In this document: piece after piece, positions 49,787-59,380 of the stretch
Layout of the letters: every line of letters begins with the position of its first letter
Position numbering within the stretch: position 1 is the stretch's first letter
Source of the DNA: Roseimaritima ulvae
Lineage (GTDB): Bacteria; Planctomycetota; Planctomycetia; Pirellulales; Pirellulaceae
Length of the DNA: 64,000 nt
Reading direction: 5' to 3'
NCBI RefSeq assembly: GCF_008065135.1
Contig: NZ_CP042914.1
Location: 744,001-808,000 of the forward strand
Made by a program: the position numbers and the translations under genes
Notes under the pieces: model-generated
Seen by the model: only the letters and a program-made list of their open reading frames with translations
Databases searched by the model: none
Told to the model about the DNA's origin: nothing

Positions 49787-50928
49787 TGGTTCGCTTGCTC
49801 CTGTTTCTCGGCGGCGACTGCCGCGGCGGCCTGCTCCAACTGTTCGATACGCAGTTCGAACGCGGCTTCTTGTTCCTGAGCGGCTTTTGCCTGCTGCGCG
49901 CGCTTGATCGCATCCGCTGCTGCGGCGGCTTCCAACTGAGCTTTGATGGCATCGCCGCCTTTGGCGACCGCCTTGGCGGTGGCTTCCGCTTCGGCTGCCG
50001 CTCGGGCTTCGGCCTCGGCTTTTAACTCCTCGGCGTTTTCCCAAAGCGGTTCATCAAAAAAGTTGCGCGACTGGTTGAAGTAGGTATAGGAATGCGATTT
50101 GTTGGCCAATTTCCAAACCGCCTTTTGGCTGTCGGTCAACAGCGGCAGGACCAGTTCTTCGGGGACCGCGGGCACGGTAAACACCTGACCGCTGTTAAAG
50201 CGAATTGAGACGGCGTGTTGCCACTTGCTTTCGAAGGTCGCTTGCAGCTCGTCGTATTGCTGTTGTGACAATCGCAGTTGGCTGTCTAGTTGGGAGAGGA
50301 TGTCGTCGATCAAGGCGGTCTTTTCCGCCTGATCGCGATACTCCCATTCGCGCTTGAGTTTTGCCAATTGCTGTTCGTTGAGATGTTTGTCGGTACAGTC
50401 GCGAGCGGCCTGACGAATCGTGGCCTGCATGTCACCGCGTTGGCCATTGCCCTGTTGTTGTACGAAAGCTCCGTTGACCTGCAGCACGACTCGTCCGTTG
50501 AGGATGTTGTTGTGTTGCCCGGCCAAATCCATCAACTTGTTTTCCGCGTCGGCGGCGATCGCTTTTCGCTGTGCGTCGGTCAGTTTGGTGGCCCGGCGAA
50601 TGAAGGCCAGTTCAAGGTTCATGGCCGGTCGCAGGCGTTCGACCATTACCCGTTTGCGTTGGTCAGCGGCTTTAGCGGCTTTGTTCCTGTCGCCGCGGAG
50701 TGCTTCCGTGACCGCTTCGAATTTCGCCTCATCCGCCACGACCCGAATCTTCTCTTGAGCCCCCGCCGGGACGGCCAGGCACAGCATCACCAAGAGCAAC
50801 AAGGTCGTGTTTCGCTCCGCGAAACCAACGCAAAATTTGGGCGTTCGCGCTACTTTCGCGGAGCGAAAGACTATTGTTTTTCGCGCTACTTTCGCGGAGC
50901 GAAAGGCGACCATGGGGAAACGGGTCAT
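49783..50928 (-). CDS. Exported coiled-coil protein of unknown function with repeat-encoded N-terminus
   Basis: 381 residues. Residues 7-40 read AFRSAKVARKTIVFRSAKVA and then GFAERN, translated from TCC-loop palindromes. The hydrophobic signal segment LLLLVMLCLAVPAGAQ follows. The mature part has LTDAQRKAIAADAENKLMDL and an LTDSQKAVWKLA motif similar to its downstream neighbour. It ends in a long Ala/Glu/Lys-rich coiled coil (about 285-381, ELKAEAEARAAAEAEATAKA). The start ATG overlaps the stop of the large gene upstream. It may be a distant paralogue of the 48920-49786 product. Confidence 0.7.
   Translation of the reverse strand: MTRFPMVAFRSAKVARKTIVFRSAKVARTPKFCVGFAERNTTLLLLVMLCLAVPAGAQEKIRVVADEAKFEAVTEALRGDRNKAAKAADQRKRVMVERLRPAMNLELAFIRRATKLTDAQRKAIAADAENKLMDLAGQHNNILNGRVVLQVNGAFVQQQGNGQRGDMQATIRQAARDCTDKHLNEQQLAKLKREWEYRDQAEKTALIDDILSQLDSQLRLSQQQYDELQATFESKWQHAVSIRFNSGQVFTVPAVPEELVLPLLTDSQKAVWKLANKSHSYTYFNQSRNFFDEPLWENAEELKAEAEARAAAEAEATAKAVAKGGDAIKAQLEAAAAADAIKRAQQAKAAQEQEAAFELRIEQLEQAAAAVAAEKQEQANQ
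50803..50911. repeat. TCC-loop palindromes, two and a half copies, inside a coding N-terminus
   Basis: GGTCGTGTTTCGCTCCGCGAAAC is followed by two direct copies of CGCGCTACTTTCGCGGAGCGAAAG or a close variant. Each folds as CTTTCGC/GCGAAAG around GGA. It occupies codons ~6-42 of the gene at 49783-50928. Confidence 0.88.
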
Positions 50929-53900
50929 TGGACTTGCTCCAGTTGGTTGAAGTAGCGATCCAAGCCGGCGCGGAATTCTTCCGGTAGCGCGGGGCCGCTT
51001 TCCCCGGTAGCTTGGGACACGCCGTGGTCTTCACGGACTTCGTTTTTATTGATCCCGGTCCCCATCAGTACGATGGCCGTATCGGTGGTTGTGCCCCCGC
51101 CGCCGCCGCCGGGCGTCGAACCGCCACCACCGCCTCCCCCCTTGGGGTTGATGCGTTCACTTTGCAACAATCGCTCGATGACTTCGGTTTCCGCTGCGAT
51201 GGCCGCCATCCCGGTGTCGCCGTCGCGGAGGATGTCGGTGGCATCGTTCATCACCGGTACGACGCCGTCGAGCAGTTTTAGGTCTTTGGCAAACCGCTGG
51301 GCTCCTTCGGGCAAAGCTTCGATGGCTTCGATGACTTCGATGATTCGTCCGGCCAGTTGATTCTGTTCGCTGGCCAGACGTTTGGCCTCGCCCTCGTGTT
51401 TTTCCGCGTCAACTACTTCGCGGGCTTGCTGGGCCACGCGGGTTTCCTCACGCAGATTCATTTCGGCTTCCAGCACTTGCAAGACTTCCAGCACCAAGGA
51501 AGGAGGCAAACTACCGGGCGATTTGCCGCCTGGGCAACTGCCGCTGCTGGCCGGATCGACCAGGTCTTCGGCCCAGCGGTCCATGGCATCGGACCAGTAA
51601 TCACACTGAGCAACCGAAGTGGCTTGTTCGGCCACCAGGTCGGTGCCCAATTGCCGCAGGCTGCCGATCACGTCCTGTTCTTTCATATCGTCGAGGATCA
51701 TTTTGAACTGCGTCAACCGACGGCGTTCAAAGTAGGCTTGCATGTCATCCATGATCAAGGAAACGGTGCGAGCACTCTGGTGTTCCTGCTCCTGCAGCTC
51801 CGTCAGCTTGGCGGCGGTTTCGGTTTCATCCGGGACCTCTTCGCGTCCGAAGGTGTCGGTCAGGTCATCGGTCAGATGGCCGCCGATCAGGTACTGATGA
51901 CGCGAGGCGGCTTTAAGGCGTTTGACCAAGGTGCTGCCTTCCAGGTTGCCCAGGATCTGATTCAACTCGTCGGCAATCTTTTCGAATTCGGCTAATAGGT
52001 CGCTTTGTTCCTCGACGGCCTGGTCGACATTCTCATTGGCCGGCGGCGGAGGTTCTGCCGGTTCGCCACCGGGGCCGATGAGGGTGGTTTTGACCAAGCC
52101 CAACGATGGCTGAGAGGGTTTTTTCTTGCCGGGTTCGGATTCGCTTTCGGCCGGTTCGTTGGCGGGTTGTTGATTGGATTCGATATCCGCGATGCTGGGC
52201 GCGGGAGGTGTTTTCGGCGTGTCTTCTTCTTCCGACTCGCTGCCCTGCCCCGAGCCGGTGGCCTGCACCTTGCCGACCGCGGGGCCGCTGGGTTTGGGAG
52301 TACTGGAGACCGTTTTGGGTTGGTTGGCGGCTTCTTTTAACAGTTCCGCCACGGTGGGCATGCGGTTGCCGGAGATGTCTTTCAAGACCTGCAGCATTTC
52401 GGCCCAGCGGTCGAGATGCCCAACACCGATTTCCGGATTGCGAGCGGCCTGCCGCACCAGTTGTTCACCAGCCGCGGTCAGCTTTTCCAAGCGTCGACCG
52501 TTGGCGCGTTCGGCTTCCGCTTGACGGGCCAGTTGGCGACGCGTCTCGGGGTTATCCAGTTGGTCGGCGTCCAGTTCGCGAAATTCTTTGTTGGTTTCAA
52601 ACAGTTGCCGTTCGCGGTCGCGGACTTCCAACGCTTTGCGGTGCCACTTGTTCAACTGCTCCGCCATCCAGATGGCGTGTTGATCGGGCGTCAGCACGTA
52701 CACGGTGTAGGCCGCGGAGTAAACCGGTGGTCGGTCGGGTAGATAGTCTTCCGCCCAGATCCTCAGCTGCAGGGGCTGGGCGGGGATGCCCAAGGACTTG
52801 GCCGAAAAGGTGCCTTGGACTTCCATGCTGGAAGCATCCGGACTGCCGCCCGCCAAGGCTCGACTGCCTTCGGTGGGGGTTTCCACATAAGCGGCATCGA
52901 GGCTCGACCAGTGGATGCCCACGCGGCGGACACCAAAGTCGTCGCTGGCTTTGATTTTAAAGTTCAACAATTCCGAGTCCAGGATCACGCTGGTCCGCTG
53001 TAGGTCTTCACAGATCACCGTCGGCGGTTCGTCATCATGGGCCTCGATCGAAAGTGCAAAGGGTTCTCGACCGGCCAGTCCAAATTCGTCCTGCCAGTCC
53101 AGTTTTAGATTCACCAAAGCATCCACCCGGGCCGGTGAGGCGGCAAACCGTTCGCCCTCAGTGGCAACTGGTTGTTCGTTGACGCGGGCTTCCGTCAGTG
53201 GGCGACTGGCTGCGGCCGACACGGTGGCACGGCTGCCTTTGACCAGCGAGACGCTGCCGCTGCGGAGATCTTTTTCCAGGGGTTCGGGCAGTTGCAGATA
53301 GTCGGGCAACGAAACCTCGGCCATCAGCGAACGCAGTTCGGGTCGCAGTTTGGGTTGCACGTCGATGCGATGCACCGCGTCGCCGACCCGTACTTCCAGC
53401 TGGCTGTCTTCGATCAATGGCGGCAAGGTAAAGGAATAGCTTTCCTTCACCATTTCGACGTCGAGTGGTCGTTGCGAGCCGATTGTGACGCTGGCCGTAT
53501 CGGGGTGCCACTGCGTGCTGGGAGCCAACTGGACCTGCAAGTCGAAGGGTTCGCCATGAGCCACGACCATTTGTTCGGGAAGCGGTTCCAGGTGCGTGAA
53601 GGTGTAACGCGGCGTCGGTTTCCAGGGGGCCAGAAAGCGAGCCCAGGCATTGGAGGTTGCCGCGGGGAACAGCACCAACAGGACCACAGCCCCGCCGGCG
53701 GCAACCAGTGCGGCGGTCGCCCAGCTGCGGTATCGCGAGGGCGGCGTGGCGGCGCGAAAATCTCGCTTGTTGGATTCTTCGGCAACTTGTTTGACGGCCG
53801 CGGCGCACAGCGCCAGCGAACGGTGCTGCTCGGCTTCGTTTTTCGTTAACTCGATGACCCCCAACAGTTGGTCACCCAACTGCGGCATCTTGTGGCTCAG

Positions 53901-54185
53901 CAACCGCGCCAATTGTTCGGTGCGGCGATGTCGCCAGACCCAGCGATGCAGGAACCAGGGCACCATGCCACAGCCCACCACGGCGCCCAGAAAAGCCAAG
54001 ACGCGAATCGCTGCCGGGGTGTCGAAGAAGCGATCCAGCAGAAAGACAAACAGGAAGCCCAGCAGAACGCCCACGATGGCCATCGCCACCGCTTCGATCA
54101 TTTTGATCTTCCAAACCACCTGTTTGTATCGATCCAGCTGGTTCTCCAATGACTTAGGAACCGTCAGTTTTGGTTGATCGCTCAT
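50925..54185 (-). CDS. Large DUF4175-like membrane protein of the MoxR/vWA operon
   Basis: 1086 residues. Two membrane helices lie near the N-terminus (about 31-52 and 60-85) and one at about 160-180. A long periplasmic part follows, with beta-rich Ig-like stretches to about residue 510 (EPLPEQMVVAHGEPFDLQVQ, SLMAEVSLPDYLQLPE). Then come helical segments, a Ser/Glu/Pro-rich linker (about 640-720), more helices and a poly-Gly tract (GGGGGGGSTPGGGGGG) near the end. The architecture and place in the operon match the large DUF4175-type proteins found next to MoxR and Bat-like proteins. Function is unknown. Confidence 0.7.
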   Translation of the reverse strand: MSDQPKLTVPKSLENQLDRYKQVVWKIKMIEAVAMAIVGVLLGFLFVFLLDRFFDTPAAIRVLAFLGAVVGCGMVPWFLHRWVWRHRRTEQLARLLSHKMPQLGDQLLGVIELTKNEAEQHRSLALCAAAVKQVAEESNKRDFRAATPPSRYRSWATAALVAAGGAVVLLVLFPAATSNAWARFLAPWKPTPRYTFTHLEPLPEQMVVAHGEPFDLQVQLAPSTQWHPDTASVTIGSQRPLDVEMVKESYSFTLPPLIEDSQLEVRVGDAVHRIDVQPKLRPELRSLMAEVSLPDYLQLPEPLEKDLRSGSVSLVKGSRATVSAAASRPLTEARVNEQPVATEGERFAASPARVDALVNLKLDWQDEFGLAGREPFALSIEAHDDEPPTVICEDLQRTSVILDSELLNFKIKASDDFGVRRVGIHWSSLDAAYVETPTEGSRALAGGSPDASSMEVQGTFSAKSLGIPAQPLQLRIWAEDYLPDRPPVYSAAYTVYVLTPDQHAIWMAEQLNKWHRKALEVRDRERQLFETNKEFRELDADQLDNPETRRQLARQAEAERANGRRLEKLTAAGEQLVRQAARNPEIGVGHLDRWAEMLQVLKDISGNRMPTVAELLKEAANQPKTVSSTPKPSGPAVGKVQATGSGQGSESEEEDTPKTPPAPSIADIESNQQPANEPAESESEPGKKKPSQPSLGLVKTTLIGPGGEPAEPPPPANENVDQAVEEQSDLLAEFEKIADELNQILGNLEGSTLVKRLKAASRHQYLIGGHLTDDLTDTFGREEVPDETETAAKLTELQEQEHQSARTVSLIMDDMQAYFERRRLTQFKMILDDMKEQDVIGSLRQLGTDLVAEQATSVAQCDYWSDAMDRWAEDLVDPASSGSCPGGKSPGSLPPSLVLEVLQVLEAEMNLREETRVAQQAREVVDAEKHEGEAKRLASEQNQLAGRIIEVIEAIEALPEGAQRFAKDLKLLDGVVPVMNDATDILRDGDTGMAAIAAETEVIERLLQSERINPKGGGGGGGSTPGGGGGGTTTDTAIVLMGTGINKNEVREDHGVSQATGESGPALPEEFRAGLDRYFNQLEQVQ

Positions 54186-54204
54186 TCGGTCTGTCCTTTA
54201 TTGA

Positions 54205-56397
54205 TTAAATCAATCCGACTGCTTTCCGCCCGATCCAAAACACGCCCAGCAGAAAAATCATTCCACCGGCCACCAATGGATGGCTCCACAACTGCACCCG
54301 TCGCACGGCCGGAGGCGGATCCGGTAGCGTTCGCAAGGCGTTTTTGATGGAGTCCAAATGGTTCATTTGAATGACCTGACCACGGGTCACCCGGGCGATC
54401 TCTTCCAGCACTTCCGGCCGCGCCGGTTTGCCCACGCGTTCCAACGCCGCCCCTTGTACAAACAGCGAAGTCTCCAGTGTGGCACCTGTCTGCTGGCAGG
54501 CAAGTGTGACCGCATGTTTACCGGCTTCCTGGGGGGAAAATCGACCCGCAAAGGCGCCCCATTGGTCGCCTTGGGACGCTAGCTGCACGGTTTGTCCGCG
54601 TCCGGAAGGTCCCACGATCCGCGCCGTGACGTCGCCGTCGGAGAGCGGTTCGCCGCTGTTTTCCATGACGTTGGCCGTGAGCGTGACCGTCTGACGGACC
54701 TGCGGTTGTTCGGGCGAATAATACAGCCGCATGGTTTCGCCTTTAGCCATGTTGCGCTGATAGGCCATCCAGCGAACGACTTGTCCCCAGAACCGGTAGT
54801 GGTACAGGTCCTCCACGCCTTTGCGCCATCGCCAGGCACCGTCGGTACCCATGAACAACACCTTGCCCGCGCCATAGGTGCGGGTAGCCAACAGCGGCAG
54901 GCGGCCGTATTCGTTGGAGATGTCTTTGTGGACGGCCAACACTTCACTGCCCGCCCGCGCCCGAGTCACCGGGGCGTACCACTGAAAGCCCGGCAGCCCT
55001 TCCCAGACTTCCACGTTGTCGTCGCGGGTATCGGCCAATTTGGTCAGCAGGCTCCGCCGTCCAAGTTCCGTCAATTCAAAATGGCTGGGCGTTCGCGAAC
55101 CCCAACCGTCCGGTTGCAAGGCATCCATCACCACCGGGTACAGTTCCGACAACTTGGTTTCCAGCAAAGAGAACTGGCGGCCCTGCCAACCGGGGATGAA
55201 CACCAGTCCGCTGGCCTGGTGTTCGACCAAGCCTTTGAGTTGTTCGCATTGCAGGTCGGTCAGCTGGTCATCTTCGATCCCCACGTCGCCCAGAAAGACC
55301 ACGTCGTACTGCGACAGTTCATCACGGCCGGCGGGAAAGTCTTTGATGTAATCGGCGTTGCCACCGCCGGTCTTTTCCAGTTTGGGATGGAATAGCAGGC
55401 AGGAAACTTCGATGCCCGGGTCACGCGACAGAGCATTTCGCAGATAACGATATTCCCATCGCGGATAGGATTCGATCACCAACACGCGGAGCTTTTCTTC
55501 GCGGATCGAAATCGGCGCGGTCATTTGGTTGTTTTCGGCCAGTGTCTCGCTGCTGTGTTTGGGGATTTCCAGGGTCAGCGTGAAATCGCCGGTCGAACTG
55601 GGTTTCCAGATAATCGCGTCGCTGGTGCGTCCCATGGCCAGGATGCGGATGTCTTTGCTGATCGTCTCGCCGTCGGACGAACGCAGTACGATGGTGGTTT
55701 GGTAGTCGCGTGGCAGCGCGCTTTCGATGGTCAGCGGGATCCGCACCGCTTTGCCGCCGACGCCCACGGTGGGAACGTCAAAGCTGAGCAGTTCGACGTC
55801 GGGCAGTTGGCTGTCGCGGCCCGCCGGAACAGCAAACACCGGAACGCCTTTGGAACGCAGGCGAGCGGCCGCGTCGACCGGCGGCGCGCCGATGTTCCAG
55901 TCGCCGTCGGAAGCCAGCACCACGCCCAGCAAGCTGGATTGTTCGTCGATTACATCGCTGAGTGGTTTGGCCAGGTCCGAGCCTTCTTCGCTATCGCTGC
56001 CGGCAAAGGGCTGGATGACCACATTCATGCGTTCTTCCAGCGACTGCCAGGTTTCCGGTTCGGTCAGCGCTGCAATTGCTTGTTTACGCGGAACCGGAGG
56101 GCCCGATTCGCCGATCTGGCCGTCGACCGTGTCCATGCTGGCCGAGGCGTCATATAGCACGGCCACGGTGGGTTTTTCTTGGGGGCGATACTGCTGGACC
56201 CATTCCGGTTGATTCAACAGCAGCAGAGCCAGAACGATCAGCGTCAATCGCAGCAGTTCCAAAGCGCCGATGGCGCGGCGGTATCCACTGCGTCGCCAAG
56301 CCGTGAAACAAAACGCGGCCGCGGCGCTGACCAGCACGACCGACAAAAGCAGCGTCCACAGCGACCATTCGAAGGTCAGAGCTTGGGTGGAATTCAT
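54205..56397 (-). CDS. Membrane protein with vWA-like and glutamine-amidotransferase-like domains
   Basis: 730 residues. It is anchored by two N-terminal helices and one C-terminal helix (LVAGGMIFLLGVFWIG). Residues about 75-200 form a vWA-like domain with VAVLYDASASMDTVDG as the metal site. An Ig-like domain follows. Then a class I glutamine-amidotransferase-like region (VLVIESYPRWEYRYLRNALS, YDVVFLGDVGIEDDQL, GLVFIPGWQG) appears without an evident catalytic Cys. The ATG at 56397 overlaps the stop of the BatA-like gene. These proteins accompany MoxR-DUF58-BatA and are thought to act in envelope stress or chaperone-like roles. Confidence 0.8.
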   Translation of the reverse strand: MNSTQALTFEWSLWTLLLSVVLVSAAAAFCFTAWRRSGYRRAIGALELLRLTLIVLALLLLNQPEWVQQYRPQEKPTVAVLYDASASMDTVDGQIGESGPPVPRKQAIAALTEPETWQSLEERMNVVIQPFAGSDSEEGSDLAKPLSDVIDEQSSLLGVVLASDGDWNIGAPPVDAAARLRSKGVPVFAVPAGRDSQLPDVELLSFDVPTVGVGGKAVRIPLTIESALPRDYQTTIVLRSSDGETISKDIRILAMGRTSDAIIWKPSSTGDFTLTLEIPKHSSETLAENNQMTAPISIREEKLRVLVIESYPRWEYRYLRNALSRDPGIEVSCLLFHPKLEKTGGGNADYIKDFPAGRDELSQYDVVFLGDVGIEDDQLTDLQCEQLKGLVEHQASGLVFIPGWQGRQFSLLETKLSELYPVVMDALQPDGWGSRTPSHFELTELGRRSLLTKLADTRDDNVEVWEGLPGFQWYAPVTRARAGSEVLAVHKDISNEYGRLPLLATRTYGAGKVLFMGTDGAWRWRKGVEDLYHYRFWGQVVRWMAYQRNMAKGETMRLYYSPEQPQVRQTVTLTANVMENSGEPLSDGDVTARIVGPSGRGQTVQLASQGDQWGAFAGRFSPQEAGKHAVTLACQQTGATLETSLFVQGAALERVGKPARPEVLEEIARVTRGQVIQMNHLDSIKNALRTLPDPPPAVRRVQLWSHPLVAGGMIFLLGVFWIGRKAVGLI

Positions 56398-58472
56398 GAT
56401 TCGGTGACGCTCCGCCGACGAGGCAAACACAGGGCGGCTTCGACGATCATGGCGACGACCATCAGCACCAAAAATAAACGCCAGATCTCTTGAACTAGCG
56501 AGTGGAGGTTGCCGGCGGTGTCATCCACGCGAGAAAAATCCAAACCGCCAAACAGGGTTTGCAGCTTGGCATCGCTGACCATTGCCGTGGCATCTTCGGC
56601 GACCGATCGATTGACCGCCACCAATTGTTCATCCGTGCGGTAGACGCCCTGATGAATGCCGTACTCCGAGGAGATGGCGTCGTCGGTGGTCGACACCGCA
56701 CGCCAGTTTTCCGCCTGCACGGTGCCGGCAATCAGCGTCCGCGTATCGCTCAGCGCCGCGGCGCCCTTGCGGACCGCTCGTTGAATCGCCACGTACAACA
56801 CCACGCCGTCTCGGGCCAGCGATGAATCCAAAGGGCTGGGCGTGGTGGTGCAGAAATAAACACCCAACGGGCCGGAATCGCCATCGTCGCTGGTGTCGTT
56901 GTCATCATTTGCCGCAGCGTTGTCCGCCGCGCCATCGCTTGCCGCGTCATGATCTGCCGAGGCGGTGGGTTGGTTGGCGTTGGGGGGCGCGGCGCGGACC
57001 AGCAGGGGCCGGTCACCATCCAGCGAGGCCAGCGGAATAAAGGGGCCTTCGATTCCCGCGTAGTTGCTAATTCGCAGTTGGCCGACCGGCAGCGCGGAAC
57101 CGCTGAGCGTATTGGCCAGCAGGTCTTGATCGCCACGCCACTGGGCCACCGCGACGGCCTGTTCAGCTTGATTCCAGGGCCGCCAGCGGATCCCAAACAT
57201 TTGGGCGTCGGAAGGATTGCGGGGCGGGAAGAATATCACCTGTCCGCCAGCTTTGACGAACGATTCAACTTGCGGGCGTTCTTCATCGGAGGGCAATTCA
57301 CCCTGCCATAGCAGCAGCGAGACTTCTTCCCAGGCCACGGTCCCCAGTTGGCTGCGTGGGACCTGTTCGGCGCGATGGGGCACGTTTGGATCGGAAGCGA
57401 TTTCAGCGGCCAGCTGCAGCGGTCGCGCGGCCTGAGGTTCGTCGGCGACCAGGATGGTTTTTCGTGGCGGAGGATCGTCAAACACAAAATAGGCGTCGTT
57501 GTCGGCGGGGTTGGCATCGGCGGGAATCGATACCCGCCCCCAGCCGCGTTGTAGTTTGTCGTCGATGGGGATCGGATGGTCTTTTAATTCCGCGTTGCCG
57601 CCCGACAGCGAAACGCTCCACTCCGACCGGGCGCCGTCGATTTCAAACTGCAGCGGAATTTTTCGAGCTTCCACCGTTTCACTGCCTCCGCGGATCCGCA
57701 ACGAGACCAATAGATTGGTTTGATCACCGCGGGTTTGACGCCGCACGTCGGTGACGCGAAGCGAAAGGTTGTCGGGGGCTGGATCCCCGTAAGCCAATAG
57801 ATTGATCTTGGTGGTTTGCGGCAACTCTTTGAAGGCGTCGCGAATCGCGGCCCAGCGACCGCTATCGGAATTCCAGTCGCTTTCTCGCAGGTCCGACACG
57901 ATCCAGATATCGGCCCGCCCCACGCGGTTGGCTTTGACGTAGTCGTAGGCTTCCTGCAGCATTCCGGCCAGATCGGCCGTGTTGTCGGCGGCCGCCGTGT
58001 CGGGAGCTTCGGCCAGATCGTCGATCGATTCAAGTTCACGAACCTGCCCGTCGCCGCTGTCGATCAAGACCAGCCGGGCCGATTGCAAGGTTGAAAGTGC
58101 GGCCACCAGTTGTTGTCGAGCGGTGTCCAGTTTGGAGCTGGCCGTGCCGTCGCCGATCTGTTGCATGCTGGGCGAACGATCCAGCAGCACCAACGTCGTG
58201 TCGGCGGCGCCACCGGCGGTGGCGCCCAACCAACCGCTGGCCAGCGGACGGCTGATCACAAACAACAGTCCCGCGATCGCCAACATCCGAAAGGCCAGGA
58301 TCAGCCACTGCCGCAGTCGAGCGTAGCCGCGGGACATGCGGTTGGCGGCCAGCAGAAACATCATCGCCGCCCAGGGCATCGTCTGGTAACGACGTTGATT
58401 GATCAGGTGAATGATCACCGGCAAGGCCACGATCGGCATCGCCAGCAGCATCCAGGGTTGCAGAAAACTCAT
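56394..58472 (-). CDS. BatA/vWA-domain membrane protein
   Basis: 692 residues. The BatA N-terminal signature PWMLLAMPIVALPVIIHLIN opens the protein. A second membrane helix follows (LAIAGLLFVISRPLASGWLG), then a vWA domain with TLVLLDRSPSMQQIGDG as the metal-binding DxSxS and WIVSDLRESDWNS. The rest is periplasmic with an acidic low-complexity insert (ASDGAADNAAANDDNDTSDD). A final helix lies near residue 665. The start overlaps the DUF58 gene by ATGA. It probably works with MoxR and DUF58 as a membrane complex. Confidence 0.85.
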   Translation of the reverse strand: MSFLQPWMLLAMPIVALPVIIHLINQRRYQTMPWAAMMFLLAANRMSRGYARLRQWLILAFRMLAIAGLLFVISRPLASGWLGATAGGAADTTLVLLDRSPSMQQIGDGTASSKLDTARQQLVAALSTLQSARLVLIDSGDGQVRELESIDDLAEAPDTAAADNTADLAGMLQEAYDYVKANRVGRADIWIVSDLRESDWNSDSGRWAAIRDAFKELPQTTKINLLAYGDPAPDNLSLRVTDVRRQTRGDQTNLLVSLRIRGGSETVEARKIPLQFEIDGARSEWSVSLSGGNAELKDHPIPIDDKLQRGWGRVSIPADANPADNDAYFVFDDPPPRKTILVADEPQAARPLQLAAEIASDPNVPHRAEQVPRSQLGTVAWEEVSLLLWQGELPSDEERPQVESFVKAGGQVIFFPPRNPSDAQMFGIRWRPWNQAEQAVAVAQWRGDQDLLANTLSGSALPVGQLRISNYAGIEGPFIPLASLDGDRPLLVRAAPPNANQPTASADHDAASDGAADNAAANDDNDTSDDGDSGPLGVYFCTTTPSPLDSSLARDGVVLYVAIQRAVRKGAAALSDTRTLIAGTVQAENWRAVSTTDDAISSEYGIHQGVYRTDEQLVAVNRSVAEDATAMVSDAKLQTLFGGLDFSRVDDTAGNLHSLVQEIWRLFLVLMVVAMIVEAALCLPRRRSVTES

Positions 58473-59380
58473 CGCACTCCTCGGCCGCGAGTCCGCCCCA
58501 CCAAAAACCGCATCAAGGACTGTTCGTAGGGTTCGTCGATGCGCACGCGGTGGTAGTCCACACCGGTTTCTAAAACGACTTTTTGCATCTGAGTCAGGTA
58601 GTCATGCAGGGCTGACTGGTAGCGGTCGGCGATGGTGTTGGGTTCGGCAAAGATCGCCGCGCCGCCTTCCATGTCCAAAAATCGCGTGGGTCGCTGGAAG
58701 GTGAAATCCAATTCGGCCGGGTCGAGCAACTGAAACGCCGCCAAGTCGTGTTTGCGGAATCGCAAGTGTTCGAAGCAGCCGCGGAGTTCTTCCGGGGGCA
58801 GGAAGAAGTCCGAGATGACCACGATCAAGGCTCGCTGTCGAACCGTTTCGGCCAGTTCATGCAGGACCGGGATCAACTGGGTGGGACCGTCCGGTTGGGC
58901 CTGTTCCAGGGTGTCGAACACCAGGGACAGGTGGGCCGCGTTGCGTTTGGGCGGAATGCTTTTGACGATCCCGTCGGCCACGCAGGACAGTCCCACGGCG
59001 TCACCCTGCTGCACGGCCAGGTAGCCCAAGGCGGCGGCCAGCCGCCGTGCGTATTGGATTTTGGTGCTTCCGTCGCTGCCGAAATCCATCGAGCCGCTGG
59101 TATCGAGGACGACACAGCAGCGGAGGTTGGTGTCGGCTTCGAATTCTTTGATGTAGAACCGATCGCTGCGCCCGTAGGCTCGCCAGTCCAGCCGTCGCAG
59201 GTCATCGCCGGGGACGTACTTGCGATACTCGGCAAATTCCACGCTGGCGCCGCGGTGCGGGCTGGCGTGCTTGCCCGACACGTTGCCTTGCATGGCGCGG
59301 CGGGCAAACAACGGCATTCCCGCCAAGCGTGCCAGCACTTTGGTGTCGAGAAACTCTCGCGGTTGTCGATCGGCAAACAT
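58469..59380 (-). CDS. DUF58 (vWA-like) protein
   Basis: 303 residues, soluble. The DUF58 core GASVEFAEYRKYVPGDDLRR followed by LDWRAYGRSDRFYIKEFEAD is diagnostic. It then reads into a vWA-like fold with VVLDTSGSMDFG and ALIVVISDFFLP. It is regularly encoded next to MoxR ATPases and is thought to be their partner. The ATG at 59380 shares a base with the moxR stop (TAATG). A longer open frame exists but overlaps moxR. Confidence 0.92.
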   Translation of the reverse strand: MFADRQPREFLDTKVLARLAGMPLFARRAMQGNVSGKHASPHRGASVEFAEYRKYVPGDDLRRLDWRAYGRSDRFYIKEFEADTNLRCCVVLDTSGSMDFGSDGSTKIQYARRLAAALGYLAVQQGDAVGLSCVADGIVKSIPPKRNAAHLSLVFDTLEQAQPDGPTQLIPVLHELAETVRQRALIVVISDFFLPPEELRGCFEHLRFRKHDLAAFQLLDPAELDFTFQRPTRFLDMEGGAAIFAEPNTIADRYQSALHDYLTQMQKVVLETGVDYHRVRIDEPYEQSLMRFLVGRTRGRGVR

